Of a stretch of 38,950 nt of DNA, positions 7,691 to 15,898 are shown in pieces. The notes below the pieces were generated by a model. It was not told where the DNA came from. It saw only the letters and a list, made by a program, of their open reading frames with translations, and did not search any database. The translations under genes and the position numbers were made by a program. Every line of letters starts with the position of its first letter. The stretch's first letter is position 1. Source of the stretch: an uncultured Romboutsia sp. (GTDB lineage: Bacteria > Bacillota > Clostridia > Peptostreptococcales > Peptostreptococcaceae); NCBI GenBank assembly GCA_937880075.1, contig CALFLM010000042.1:1-38950 (forward strand), read 5' to 3'.

Positions 7691-8902
7691 TTAAGGTTGA
7701 TTTGAAAAATCTTTTATAATATTATTAGTAATTACTTTTGTAAATTTATTCTTCTGCATTGGTATTATAGATTTAGCTTCATAAGTTAAAGAAATATTTT
7801 TATTTTCATTTATATTTTTATTTACTACATCATAAAGTTTATGAAAATCATAAAGCTTAATTCTATTTATATTATTCTCTTCAAGCTTTTTTTCATATAT
7901 ATAATAGAATAAATCCTTATATGAAAAATCCTTATCAAGACCTAAACTCTCTCCAAGCTTAGGTATTAAAACTTCTAGTAAAGTTCTTAATGTGGGTTCT
8001 TTTTTTATATTAAATAAATTTAATATATTTTCTATAGTTTCTGTTTTTAATCTTTTAAATTTATTAAAACAATACTCTTCATCAAACATATAATCTACAT
8101 TAAAATAATATTTAATTCCCTCATACCTATCATAGGCCCTCATAGCATCTAAATACCCTAAATTTATGTTTTTTTGTACATTCTCCTTATCTTTATTTAA
8201 AGATCCACCTAAATACTCAGAGGGTACTATGGTTTTTATATTTATATTTTGATGTTTATTTAAATTTATTTTTCCTAGAAAATCATCAAGTAATCTTATT
8301 ACTACTATATCTTCATATCCTTTTTGTTCTAGTAAAGATATTGGCATATTATCAAAAAACATTCCATCTAAAAAAAGCTTATCATCCATTCGGTTTAATT
8401 GAAATATTGGTAAACTTGAGCTAGCTATTAAATAATCAACGAGCCTTTTATTTGGTATATCTTCTATGTATAATGGATGTGGATTTATTTTTTTATCCCA
8501 CCAAACAGTAACAAGACCAAAATCTTTATTCGATTTTCTTATAGCATCTTCATTTAGTGTTTTTTCTAAAAGTTCCCTAAGTGGGCTGATATCTATACCT
8601 TCATTTTTTCTAGCCTTATTTATAAGTTCTATAACACTATTTATATTTTTGGCAGTGAAATCTACGTTTTTGTATTTTTCATAAGTTTCTTCATTTATAT
8701 TCATAAAATGAGTATAGTCATATGTTAACCAGATATCCTCTATAATTTCTATATCATTTTGAATTATATACGCACCATTTAAAGCTCCTATTGATGTTCC
8801 TGCTACACCTTGAAACTCAATTCCTAAATCTCTTAGAGCTTTATATGCTCCTATTTGGTAAGCACCCTTAGTGCCTCCACCCTCTAATACTAAACCTTTC
8901 AT
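7691..8902 (-). CDS. Patatin-like phospholipase, RssA/YlbK-type with C-terminal extension
   Basis: This patatin-fold serine hydrolase has 403 residues. The oxyanion loop is LVLEGGGTKGAYQ at residues 4-16, the nucleophile Ser37 lies in GTSIG (35-39) and the catalytic Asp179 in LFLDG. So the Ser-Asp dyad is intact. It has no signal peptide, so it is probably cytosolic and acts on lipids at the membrane's inner face. The last 170 residues are lysine- and asparagine-rich and not recognised. The start at 8902 follows ATAGGTGATTTT. It lies in the same minus-strand series as camA, two genes downstream. Function beyond lipid hydrolysis is unknown. Confidence 0.85.
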   Translation of the reverse strand: MKGLVLEGGGTKGAYQIGAYKALRDLGIEFQGVAGTSIGALNGAYIIQNDIEIIEDIWLTYDYTHFMNINEETYEKYKNVDFTAKNINSVIELINKARKNEGIDISPLRELLEKTLNEDAIRKSNKDFGLVTVWWDKKINPHPLYIEDIPNKRLVDYLIASSSLPIFQLNRMDDKLFLDGMFFDNMPISLLEQKGYEDIVVIRLLDDFLGKINLNKHQNINIKTIVPSEYLGGSLNKDKENVQKNINLGYLDAMRAYDRYEGIKYYFNVDYMFDEEYCFNKFKRLKTETIENILNLFNIKKEPTLRTLLEVLIPKLGESLGLDKDFSYKDLFYYIYEKKLEENNINRIKLYDFHKLYDVVNKNINENKNISLTYEAKSIIPMQKNKFTKVITNNIIKDFSNQP

Positions 8903-8920
8903 AAAATCACCTATATTCAA

Positions 8921-8995
8921 GAAAGATATATACTTAGAATATATTATAAATTTTAATGTATTTCAAGTTTAAAAGTTGCTAGGTATATATCTTTC
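8921..8995. repeat. Long-range inverted repeat between the patatin gene and the small unknown gene
   Basis: GAAAGATATATAC (8921-8933) is perfectly complementary to GTATATATCTTTC (8983-8995) with about 50 nt between. It could be a large-loop terminator for the 9017-9361 gene or an operator; neither can be shown. Confidence 0.45.
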
Positions 8996-9016
8996 ATTTT
9001 TATAGTAATTGTTAAA

Positions 9017-9361
9017 CTACTTTATGTCGTCTAAAGATTTGACAAACTTAACTACTTTTGTAAACATTTTTTGCTCCATGGAACTTAATGATACTGTATT
9101 CATTATATATCCTTTTGGATCTACCATGTATATTTGTCTATATCCACCTTTATATAGTGCTATACAAACTGATTTTATATCATTATCATTTTCACATTCA
9201 AATTTAGATGGTGTCACCACTAATTTATACTGTGATTTTCTTAATCCCTTAGTTATTTGCTTATGTCTTGCTAAAAATAAATTTGCTTCTTCATTAGTTA
9301 TATACCCACTAACATCTACATATACAGTTTTTAAATTTTGATCTACTCTTGCATTAATCAT
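9017..9361 (-). CDS. Conserved small protein of unknown function (possible STAS-like fold)
   Basis: This 114-residue soluble protein begins MINARVDQNLKTVYVDVSGY and shows alternating beta-strands and helices. The pattern DVSGYITNEEANLFLARHK followed by YKLVVTPSKFE resembles the layout of STAS/SpoIIAA-like small proteins (strand-helix-strand with V-x-V-x-G), but I cannot name the family. There is no signal peptide, membrane segment or obvious catalytic motif. The start at 9361 has GAAGGGGGAAT in front. It is 57 bp downstream of camA on the same strand and could be co-transcribed with it. Confidence 0.6.
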   Translation of the reverse strand: MINARVDQNLKTVYVDVSGYITNEEANLFLARHKQITKGLRKSQYKLVVTPSKFECENDNDIKSVCIALYKGGYRQIYMVDPKGYIMNTVSLSSMEQKMFTKVVKFVKSLDDIK

Positions 9362-9418
9362 ATATATTCCCCCTTCTTTCATTCAAATATATTATATGTA
9401 GAAAGGTTATATTTGTGA

Positions 9419-11116
9419 TTATATGTCAAGTGAACTTCTAATCAAACTATTTATTTTATATTCTAAATCACTTATGTTATTTTCTCCATTTTTTAATCTA
9501 TGTAAAACTTTTTTTGATAAATTCTCTATACTTGTATAATTAGAATCCTTAAATATCTTAATTTTCATTACTTTATTAGGATAATAATCATATGCATTTT
9601 TACTTATTTTCTTCGCATTTATCTTAAAATATTTATTGTATACTTCAGAGTTTAATATTCCTACTAAATATTCGTAAGAAAAAACTTCCTCATACTCTTT
9701 ATTTATATAAAATGAATATACATCTGCGCTAGAAAAGCTATTATTTTCATCTATAGCAAATCTATTTTCAAATGATTTATATGGGTACATTATTTTTTTT
9801 CTTTCAAAAATAGATTTTTCTCTTCCCCATTGAAGTTCATACCATAATCTTAATTTTTTTTTACACTCTCTTCTATTTAACAGTCTTTCTTTATACTTAC
9901 CTATAAAATAATTTATTATTATAGGATTGTCTGACTCATTTTTTATGTCATTGGAATATATTAACTTATATCTATTATCTTTAATTATATACTTTTGAAT
10001 TTCTTTATTTTTTACCCATGATTTAAGAAATTTATCATCTATAAGATTTATTTTTTCATCATTTTTATCTATTACAAAGGCCTTATCGCATCCTGTTATT
10101 ATACCTTGAGAACTTGTACATATATTTTCTAATGAGTACTTACAATAACTTTCGATTTTATCATAAAAAATTTTATCATCTTCTTTAATTATTATCCATT
10201 CTTTATTTATTGTATTTTTATATAATCTTAGTTTTTCAAAAGTATTATCTTCTATAAGTTCTTCTATGGAATGAAATTGATTTATGTCTATTGCTTGATT
10301 TTTTATTCTTAAAATAGTTGTACTTTGTGATTGTTTTTCTTTTTTTAATGTAGATATGCAACTAGATATTCCTATATTTTTAAAAACTTCACATCCTAAA
10401 AAATCAACTATCTCTACTATGTTAATATTTTTATCTATGTAAAATCTTAAGTCTTTAGCTGAAGTGCTTTCTAAAAAGTATCTCGGAGTTACAATACTAC
10501 AAACCCCATCATCATTTAAATTATCTATTATTTTTTTATAAAAGCAAAAATATAAATCTGATTTACCTTTATATACTTGTTTGTATTCTTTTAATATATA
10601 TTTTTTATAATCACTATCTAAATTTTTATGACCTATATAAGGTGGATTTCCTATTATATAGTCAAACTTATTATTTAGTTTTATCTTTAGCGAATCTTCA
10701 CAATATATATTGAACTTATCTACTGGTGATTCTTTTTCTTTATCTAAAAGTCCTTGTTTTAATATATTTATCGCCTCAATATCAATATCATAGCCATATA
10801 TGCAATTTGATATTATATGGTTATGAATAGTATCATAGCTTATATAAGCATCACCATATATCCCCTTTAATTCGTACAAATTTTTTTTTATTAAATCATA
10901 TAAAATATCATATGCCTCTAATAAAAAATTTCCACATCCACATGATATATCTAATATTTTTGGTGTCGGATTTTTAAGTATATCATGATTTTTTATAGTC
11001 TTATTAAGTATATAGTCTACTATAATTTTTGGTGTGTAATATATCCCTTTACTTTTTTTAATATTTATATCTAAACTTTCTTCATATGACTTAGATATAT
11101 TAAAAGTTTCTCCCAT
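9419..11116 (-). CDS. camA: Solitary DNA adenine N6-methyltransferase, CamA ortholog
   Basis: This S-adenosylmethionine-dependent DNA methyltransferase has 565 residues. SAM motif I is DISCGCGNF at residues 56-64 and the catalytic NPPY is at 157-160, the N6-adenine type. The whole chain, from SYEESLDINIKKSKGIYYTP through VDFLGCEVFKNIGISSC, ITGCDKAFV, WYELQWGREK and KKIMYPYKSFENRFAID to the end, follows my memory of C. difficile CamA, which methylates the last A of CAAAAA and affects sporulation and colonisation. The C-terminal half is the target-recognition part. No restriction nuclease or specificity gene is nearby, so it is an orphan methylase. The start at 11116 follows AGGGGGAGAAAT; a frame to 11143 lacks such a site. 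Recognition of the same CAAAAA site is inferred. Confidence 0.9.
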   Translation of the reverse strand: MGETFNISKSYEESLDINIKKSKGIYYTPKIIVDYILNKTIKNHDILKNPTPKILDISCGCGNFLLEAYDILYDLIKKNLYELKGIYGDAYISYDTIHNHIISNCIYGYDIDIEAINILKQGLLDKEKESPVDKFNIYCEDSLKIKLNNKFDYIIGNPPYIGHKNLDSDYKKYILKEYKQVYKGKSDLYFCFYKKIIDNLNDDGVCSIVTPRYFLESTSAKDLRFYIDKNINIVEIVDFLGCEVFKNIGISSCISTLKKEKQSQSTTILRIKNQAIDINQFHSIEELIEDNTFEKLRLYKNTINKEWIIIKEDDKIFYDKIESYCKYSLENICTSSQGIITGCDKAFVIDKNDEKINLIDDKFLKSWVKNKEIQKYIIKDNRYKLIYSNDIKNESDNPIIINYFIGKYKERLLNRRECKKKLRLWYELQWGREKSIFERKKIMYPYKSFENRFAIDENNSFSSADVYSFYINKEYEEVFSYEYLVGILNSEVYNKYFKINAKKISKNAYDYYPNKVMKIKIFKDSNYTSIENLSKKVLHRLKNGENNISDLEYKINSLIRSSLDI

Positions 11117-11165
11117 ATTTCTCCCCCTAAACACGACAAGCACTTTTTTATTTAATTATAGCATA

Positions 11166-12074
11166 CTATATTTTATTCCATTTATTCTTTATCCAATTTA
11201 TACATTCTTTAAGATTATATTCTTCTGCTAATTTTAATAAATAATCTATTGATTTTGTATCATCCATTGATATATCCTTATCCATCTTAGGATTTACTCT
11301 ATAGTAATTACTATCAAGAATCTTTTTAGAAAAAATCTGACTTATCTGAGCATTGCCTTCTAACGTTACCGATATTATAGGTAGATCTGGATCCTTACTT
11401 GTAACCCACTCTATAGCGCCCCATTTACTTGTATCCTCCTTTATGCTATTGTAACAATATCCCGTTCCAAAGGATAAAAGTCTTATTTGATTTATCTTTT
11501 TACCAAGCTCCTCATCTATAGCATATATTATACTTGCCAAGCTTGGATCTGTTGCTATTATACCTCCATCTATATGACAATCATATGATGGAAAAAATAC
11601 AGGTGCTGCACTACTAGCCATAGCCACATCTACAACTCTATAATCTTCTGTTTCTGAGTTTGGTATATTATTATAAAAGATAGCTTTCCAAGAATTATCC
11701 TTATCACCTACATAAAATGTTGGTATTATAACTAGTTTACCTAAATCTTTTAACTTTAGATTTTCAGGAAATATACTAAGTAATATTTCTTTTAAATGTT
11801 TATTGTCATATTTCGGTCTTGATATTTGTGAATAGGACTTATCGAATATATACTCTACATTTTCTTTCGAATACAAATTACTTATTTCACTTGGACTCAT
11901 TCCATATGCTAAGCCTAATGCTATTAGGCTTCCTGTTGATGTTCCACTTATCATATTTGATGTTTTTACTATATTTAAAATTTCATTTTGTATTTTTTCT
12001 AATAACTTTATACTTAGAGCCCCTCGAAGTCCTCCCCCATCAAATGATAATATATTAAAAGTAGAATCACTCAT
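11166..12074 (-). CDS. Patatin-like phospholipase (compact, CapV/cPLA2-like)
   Basis: This 302-residue patatin-domain hydrolase is unrelated at close range to the one at 7691. It opens with FNILSFDGGGLRGALS (oxyanion loop, Gly13-15), has the nucleophile Ser46 in GTSTG (44-48) and the dyad Asp169 in HIDGG. This DGGGxRG/GTSTG form is shared by eukaryotic patatins and by bacterial CapV-type effectors. No cyclase or CD-NTase gene is adjacent, so a CBASS role is not supported. There is no signal peptide. AGGAGGAAAATT precedes the start. It ends 49 bp upstream of camA on the same strand. Confidence 0.85.
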   Translation of the reverse strand: MSDSTFNILSFDGGGLRGALSIKLLEKIQNEILNIVKTSNMISGTSTGSLIALGLAYGMSPSEISNLYSKENVEYIFDKSYSQISRPKYDNKHLKEILLSIFPENLKLKDLGKLVIIPTFYVGDKDNSWKAIFYNNIPNSETEDYRVVDVAMASSAAPVFFPSYDCHIDGGIIATDPSLASIIYAIDEELGKKINQIRLLSFGTGYCYNSIKEDTSKWGAIEWVTSKDPDLPIISVTLEGNAQISQIFSKKILDSNYYRVNPKMDKDISMDDTKSIDYLLKLAEEYNLKECINWIKNKWNKI

Positions 12075-12157
12075 AATTTTCCTCCTATTTCTATCCTACT
12101 TTAATATATGTATTTTTTTTTAATAGTTCCAAAATAATATAGTTTTACTTAATAAAA

Positions 12158-12182
12158 AAAGATGGCATATACCATCCTTTAT
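12158..12182 (-). terminator. Terminator of the amidase gene
   Basis: On the minus strand AAAGGATGG and CCATCTTT flank a short TATATG loop and lead into a T run. The amidase stop codon overlaps the first arm. Confidence 0.7.
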
Positions 12183-12982
12183 TTTTTTAAGTTTTTATCT
12201 AAGTATGTAAGTATACCTTGAGCGATTCCCTCTGCTAAATCTTCCTGGTATGCCTCATCTTTTAATTTTTTAGCTTCTTCATCATTAGTTAAAAAGCCAC
12301 ATTCAATTAATACTGCTGGCATTTTACTTTCTAGTAACACTTGAAATCTTTCTGGTTTTACACCTCTATCTCTTACATCTATATATGAAGTTATAGTCTC
12401 TTGGATTTGTTTTGCAAGTTCATATGAACCATCATTTTTTTCTTTTGTATAATATGTTTCAAGTCCAATTGCATCACTTCCTCCAGTTTGACCATTTAGA
12501 TGTATAGATACAAATAGATCAACACCTTGTTCATTAGCAAGCTTTGCTCTATCTGCTAAACTTACATATTTATCTTCATTTCTTGATATTATAGCTTGTA
12601 CATCTTTTTGTTTTGTTAATTTTTGAGCCACTAATGCTCCAATTTTTAAAGTTATATCTTTTTCAAATGTTTTTTTATCATTAGCTATAGTTCCTTTATC
12701 ATTACCTCCATGACCTGGATCTATAAGTATTGTATATTTGTTATTTACATTTTTATCGACTTCTGTTTGTAAGGTTTCATGTTCATTCTCTGAACTATTT
12801 TCAACCGATACTTTTTGTTTATTAGTATTTATATTTTGTATTGCTAAAATAGCACCTTGTGTTAACTTAAAAGCTCCAGCCACAAACAACATAACTACTA
12901 TAAATAATAATGATAATTTAATTTTATTTATTTTTCGTTTTTTATTTCGTCTACTTCTTCTATGATTTCTTCTATTAGCCAT
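12179..12982 (-). CDS. N-acetylmuramoyl-L-alanine amidase (Amidase_3, CwlD-like)
   Basis: This zinc amidase cleaves the bond between muramic acid and the stem peptide of peptidoglycan. A very basic N-terminus (MANRRNHRRSRRNKKRK) leads into one hydrophobic segment at about 22-40, a membrane anchor or uncleaved signal, then a linker and the catalytic domain from about residue 83. Zinc and catalytic residues are all visible: His91 in IDPGHGG, Glu107 in FEKDI, His161 in VSIHLNG and Glu227 in AVLIECGFLTN. The architecture and 267-residue size fit CwlD, which makes muramic-delta-lactam in spore cortex, but other short Amidase_3 proteins look alike. It is upstream of the lipase-camA group on the same strand. 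Confidence 0.85.
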   Translation of the reverse strand: MANRRNHRRSRRNKKRKINKIKLSLLFIVVMLFVAGAFKLTQGAILAIQNINTNKQKVSVENSSENEHETLQTEVDKNVNNKYTILIDPGHGGNDKGTIANDKKTFEKDITLKIGALVAQKLTKQKDVQAIISRNEDKYVSLADRAKLANEQGVDLFVSIHLNGQTGGSDAIGLETYYTKEKNDGSYELAKQIQETITSYIDVRDRGVKPERFQVLLESKMPAVLIECGFLTNDEEAKKLKDEAYQEDLAEGIAQGILTYLDKNLKK

Positions 12983-13093
12983 TTTTTTGCCTTTCTAGAT
13001 ATATAGTGTTCTTTAATATTTATAAATTATATTTTAACATCCAAAAACGCAATTTTCAACATTTGTAAACATTTAACTTTATTTTATCTTATT

Positions 13094-13738
13094 CTATCCT
13101 CCTAAAGTAACATCCTGTGTATTATACCATTTAAAGGCTTCTTGTATGTGATTTTTGTTAAAATCTGGCCAATACTCATCTAATATATAAAAATCTGCAT
13201 ATATAGATTGAACAGGTAAAAATCCACTTAATCGCCTTCTTCCTCCCCATCTTATAATCAAATCTAATCTTGATATATCAAATGACTGTATATGATTTTG
13301 TATATTATTTTTATTTACACTTTCTGCATCTGCTAGTGTATTTAAATCCCAATGCCATCCATAATTTACTAATAAGTTAGCCTTTATTTGCCCATCTTTT
13401 CCTTTAGTCCTATTTGTAAATGGTAATAGCTCTTTTGGAAACATTGGAGATTTTATATTACCTATGACTAAAAGAGATGCACCTTCGTTATTTAACATAT
13501 GTGCCGCTTTTATACATGCATCTGTAAAAGCTTTAGTCTGAAGAGATGGTCTTTTTGTATTATCTGTAGTAAATCCATAAAATGTTACTTCTTCTACACC
13601 CATATCTCTACATGTTCTATATGCCTCAAGACCTGGATCAAGTCCATTTTCATAACCTTTATCTTTTGTCATTCCATTATTTTGTGCCCATCTTCTATTT
13701 CCATCGGGAATTATACCTACATGTCTTGGTATTCTCAT
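13094..13738 (-). CDS. Short, divergent cis-prenyltransferase (UppS/IspU family)
   Basis: The family condenses isopentenyl diphosphate onto an allylic primer to make cis-polyprenyl diphosphates such as the cell-wall lipid carrier. The essential Asp12 is present in HVGIIPDGNRRWAQ, and the RDMGVEEVTFYGFTTDNTKRP and LDLIIRWGGRRRLSGFLPVQ segments align with the family. It is 214 residues, shorter than the usual 240-260. Family-typical positions differ: DGNGRWA is DGNRRWA, ENW is DNT, the R-T-G-G-E-x-R stretch is R-W-G-G-R-R-R, and the AELY Glu is Asp. It may therefore make a different chain length and not be the housekeeping UppS. The start at 13738 follows GAGGTGAATGTA. It heads the minus-strand series but is separated from the amidase by 111 bp. 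Confidence 0.75.
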   Translation of the reverse strand: MRIPRHVGIIPDGNRRWAQNNGMTKDKGYENGLDPGLEAYRTCRDMGVEEVTFYGFTTDNTKRPSLQTKAFTDACIKAAHMLNNEGASLLVIGNIKSPMFPKELLPFTNRTKGKDGQIKANLLVNYGWHWDLNTLADAESVNKNNIQNHIQSFDISRLDLIIRWGGRRRLSGFLPVQSIYADFYILDEYWPDFNKNHIQEAFKWYNTQDVTLGG

Positions 13739-13889
13739 TACATTCACCTCATAAATAAATTTTACTAAGATTATTTACATTATTTACATATTGTAGACAT
13801 TGTAATATTTATTATTTATAAAATATATATCTAAATAACTAGAAATAGGTTTTAATAGTAATAGTTAAAATATTGTTTCTTTTTTTTAG

Positions 13890-13918
13890 TTGCTTTTTCT
13901 TATAATAAGTAGTAAAAT
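13890..13918 (+). promoter_or_regulatory. Probable promoter of the lipoprotein-MBOAT-DHHW unit
   Basis: TTGCTT, a 17-nt spacer and TAAAAT, ending 40 nt before the lipoprotein start. Confidence 0.5.
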
Positions 13919-13958
13919 GGACACAATAATTATATATAAATATATTTAGGAGGATACT

Positions 13959-14423
13959 ATGAAAAAATTAGCATCTTTATTTTTACTAGTTTTAACATTA
14001 GGACTTGTTGGTTGTTCATCTAAGTCTGAAGTTAAAGATATACCAGTTTCTGATATAAAATCAGCAATAAACAATGAAACTCTTTTAACTGTACAACCTA
14101 TATCTGATGTAGATGCAAAGGAATTTTATGTTTTTGAAAATGTTAAAGATAGTATAAAAGAAGGCTTTGTTTTACAAGCTATGATAAACATAAAGTTACA
14201 AGATGTTTTTGTAGTTAAAACAGATGATGTTGAAAAAGTAAAACAAACAATAGAAGAGTATAAAACTAATAGTTTAAAACGTTTCGCTGATGGATATGGT
14301 GGAGAAGATAATGCAACTGCTGTTGCTGATTCTATACTTGAAAGCGTTGGAGATTATGTTTATTTTATAGCTGCTCCTAATGCTAAAAATATCGAAGCAA
14401 AAATATTAGAAATGATTAAGTAA
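13959..14423 (+). CDS. DUF4358 lipoprotein
   Basis: The protein has 154 residues with a classic lipoprotein signal: MKKLASLFLLVLTLGLVGCS, with the lipobox Cys19 after LVG. The mature part contains segments typical of DUF4358: QPISDVDAKEFYVFENVKD, an LQDVFVVKTDDVEKVKQTIEEY core and a late VGDYVYFIAAPNA strand. The family's role is unknown, but these proteins are often found beside MBOAT and DHHW genes, as here. It is anchored at the outer membrane face. AGGAGG sits well before the ATG. A strong hairpin separates it from the MBOAT gene, so its expression may exceed theirs. Confidence 0.8.
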   Translation: MKKLASLFLLVLTLGLVGCSSKSEVKDIPVSDIKSAINNETLLTVQPISDVDAKEFYVFENVKDSIKEGFVLQAMINIKLQDVFVVKTDDVEKVKQTIEEYKTNSLKRFADGYGGEDNATAVADSILESVGDYVYFIAAPNAKNIEAKILEMIK

Positions 14424-14441
14424 CACTTATTAAAATTATGT

Positions 14442-14482
14442 GAGTATATCAATATTTTTATTGTATTGATATGCTCTTTTTT
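14442..14482 (+). terminator. Terminator after the lipoprotein gene
   Basis: GAGTATATCAATA (14442-14454) pairs with TATTGATATGCTC (14464-14476) and is followed by TTTTTTA. It lies wholly upstream of the chosen MBOAT start, and an in-frame ATG at 14471 falls inside its second arm. Confidence 0.8.
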
Positions 14483-14506
14483 AATAAATTTAAAGGTGGT
14501 GATATA

Positions 14507-15883
14507 TTGGTATTTAGTAGCATAACATTTTTATTTTACTTTCTACCTCTTGTTTTATTTAGTTACTATTTAGTACCTTATAAACTTAAAAACTTTATTT
14601 TACTTATATTTAGTTTAATATTTTATGCATATGGAGAGCCTATATATATTTTTTTAATGCTATTTTCATGTGTTGTAGATTATATAAATGCCCTAATAAT
14701 AGATAAATATAGAAATACATATAAGGCTAAATTAGCCCTTATTTCATCTATTATAATAAATTTAAGCTTACTTGCTTTCTTTAAGTATAGTGACTTTTTT
14801 ATATCTATAGTAAATAGCCTTACTAATAGTGAGTTGCCTTTACTAAATATTACACTTCCTATTGGTATAAGCTTTTATACATTCCAAACAATGTCTTATA
14901 CTATAGATGTTTACCGAAATGATGCACCTGTTCAGAAAAATATATTATCTCTTTCTGCATTTGTTACATTATTTCCCCAACTTGTTGCTGGTCCTATAGT
15001 TAGATATTCTGATATTTCTTATGACTTAAATAATCGTGTTCATAACTTTGATAAATTTTATGATGGTATTTATCGATTTATCATAGGACTTTGCAAAAAA
15101 GTAATTTTAGCCAATAATTTAGGTCTAATTTGGTACAGTATAAAAGCTACTCCATATAATACCCTATCCTTAGCTACATCATGGCTAGGAATCATATGCT
15201 TTACTCTTCAGATTTATTTTGACTTTAGTGGATATAGTGATATGGCTATAGGGCTTGGAAAGATATTTGGATTTGACTTTTTAGAAAATTTTAACTTTCC
15301 TTACATATCAAAATCTATTACTGAATTTTGGAGAAGATGGCATATATCCTTAGGAGTATGGTTTAGAGATTATGTTTATATACCTTTAGGAGGAAATAGG
15401 TGTAGCAAGAGTAGATGGTTCTTTAATATATTTGTAGTTTGGTTTTTAACTGGATTATGGCATGGTGCTAGTTTTAACTTTATATTATGGGGACTTTACT
15501 TTGGAATTATATTAATTTTTGAAAAGTTATTTCTACTAGAATTCTTAAAAAAGTGTCCTAATTGGATAAAACATTTTTATACTATGTTTTTAGTTATAAT
15601 AGGATTTGTGTTATTTGAAATAGATAGTTTAAATGGTGTTTATAATTATTTAATCACTATGTTTAATTTAAAAAATGTTATAGTAGATGATGTATTTTTA
15701 TATTATTTAATTCCTAATCTAGCACTTATAATATTTTCTATTATTGCTTCTACACCTATTGTAAAAATAATACTAGATAGATATAAATATATAAGAATTA
15801 TAATTTTAATATTTGGTATGATACTTTCTACATCATTTTTAGTAGATGCATCATTTAATCCATTTTTATATTTTAGATTTTAG
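14507..15883 (+). CDS. MBOAT family O-acyltransferase (AlgI/DltB-like)
   Basis: This polytopic membrane enzyme of 458 residues moves acyl groups across the membrane onto extracytoplasmic sugars or polymers. About ten hydrophobic segments are visible. The family core is clear: ITEFWRRWHISLGVWFRDYV (272-291), IPLGGNR, and the invariant catalytic His319 in LWHGASFNFILWG. The frame opens at an ATG at 14471, but that codon is inside the terminator hairpin; a TTG at 14507 has AAAGGTGGTGATATA in front and gives the family's usual hydrophobic start (VFSSITFLFYFLP). The DHHW gene follows 15 bp downstream, the usual partner. Alginate-type acetylation is not implied; the polymer is unknown. Confidence 0.9.
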   Translation: MVFSSITFLFYFLPLVLFSYYLVPYKLKNFILLIFSLIFYAYGEPIYIFLMLFSCVVDYINALIIDKYRNTYKAKLALISSIIINLSLLAFFKYSDFFISIVNSLTNSELPLLNITLPIGISFYTFQTMSYTIDVYRNDAPVQKNILSLSAFVTLFPQLVAGPIVRYSDISYDLNNRVHNFDKFYDGIYRFIIGLCKKVILANNLGLIWYSIKATPYNTLSLATSWLGIICFTLQIYFDFSGYSDMAIGLGKIFGFDFLENFNFPYISKSITEFWRRWHISLGVWFRDYVYIPLGGNRCSKSRWFFNIFVVWFLTGLWHGASFNFILWGLYFGIILIFEKLFLLEFLKKCPNWIKHFYTMFLVIIGFVLFEIDSLNGVYNYLITMFNLKNVIVDDVFLYYLIPNLALIIFSIIASTPIVKIILDRYKYIRIIILIFGMILSTSFLVDASFNPFLYFRF

Positions 15884-15898
15884 GAAGTTGGTGAATTT

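Noticed and set aside
9419..11116. Type IIG restriction-modification enzyme
   Set aside because: There is no N-terminal PD-(D/E)XK nuclease domain; the chain starts right at the methyltransferase region and matches the solitary CamA form.
11166..12074. CBASS defence system built on the CapV-like lipase
   Set aside because: No nucleotidyltransferase (CD-NTase) or accessory Cap gene lies nearby; the family resemblance alone is not enough.
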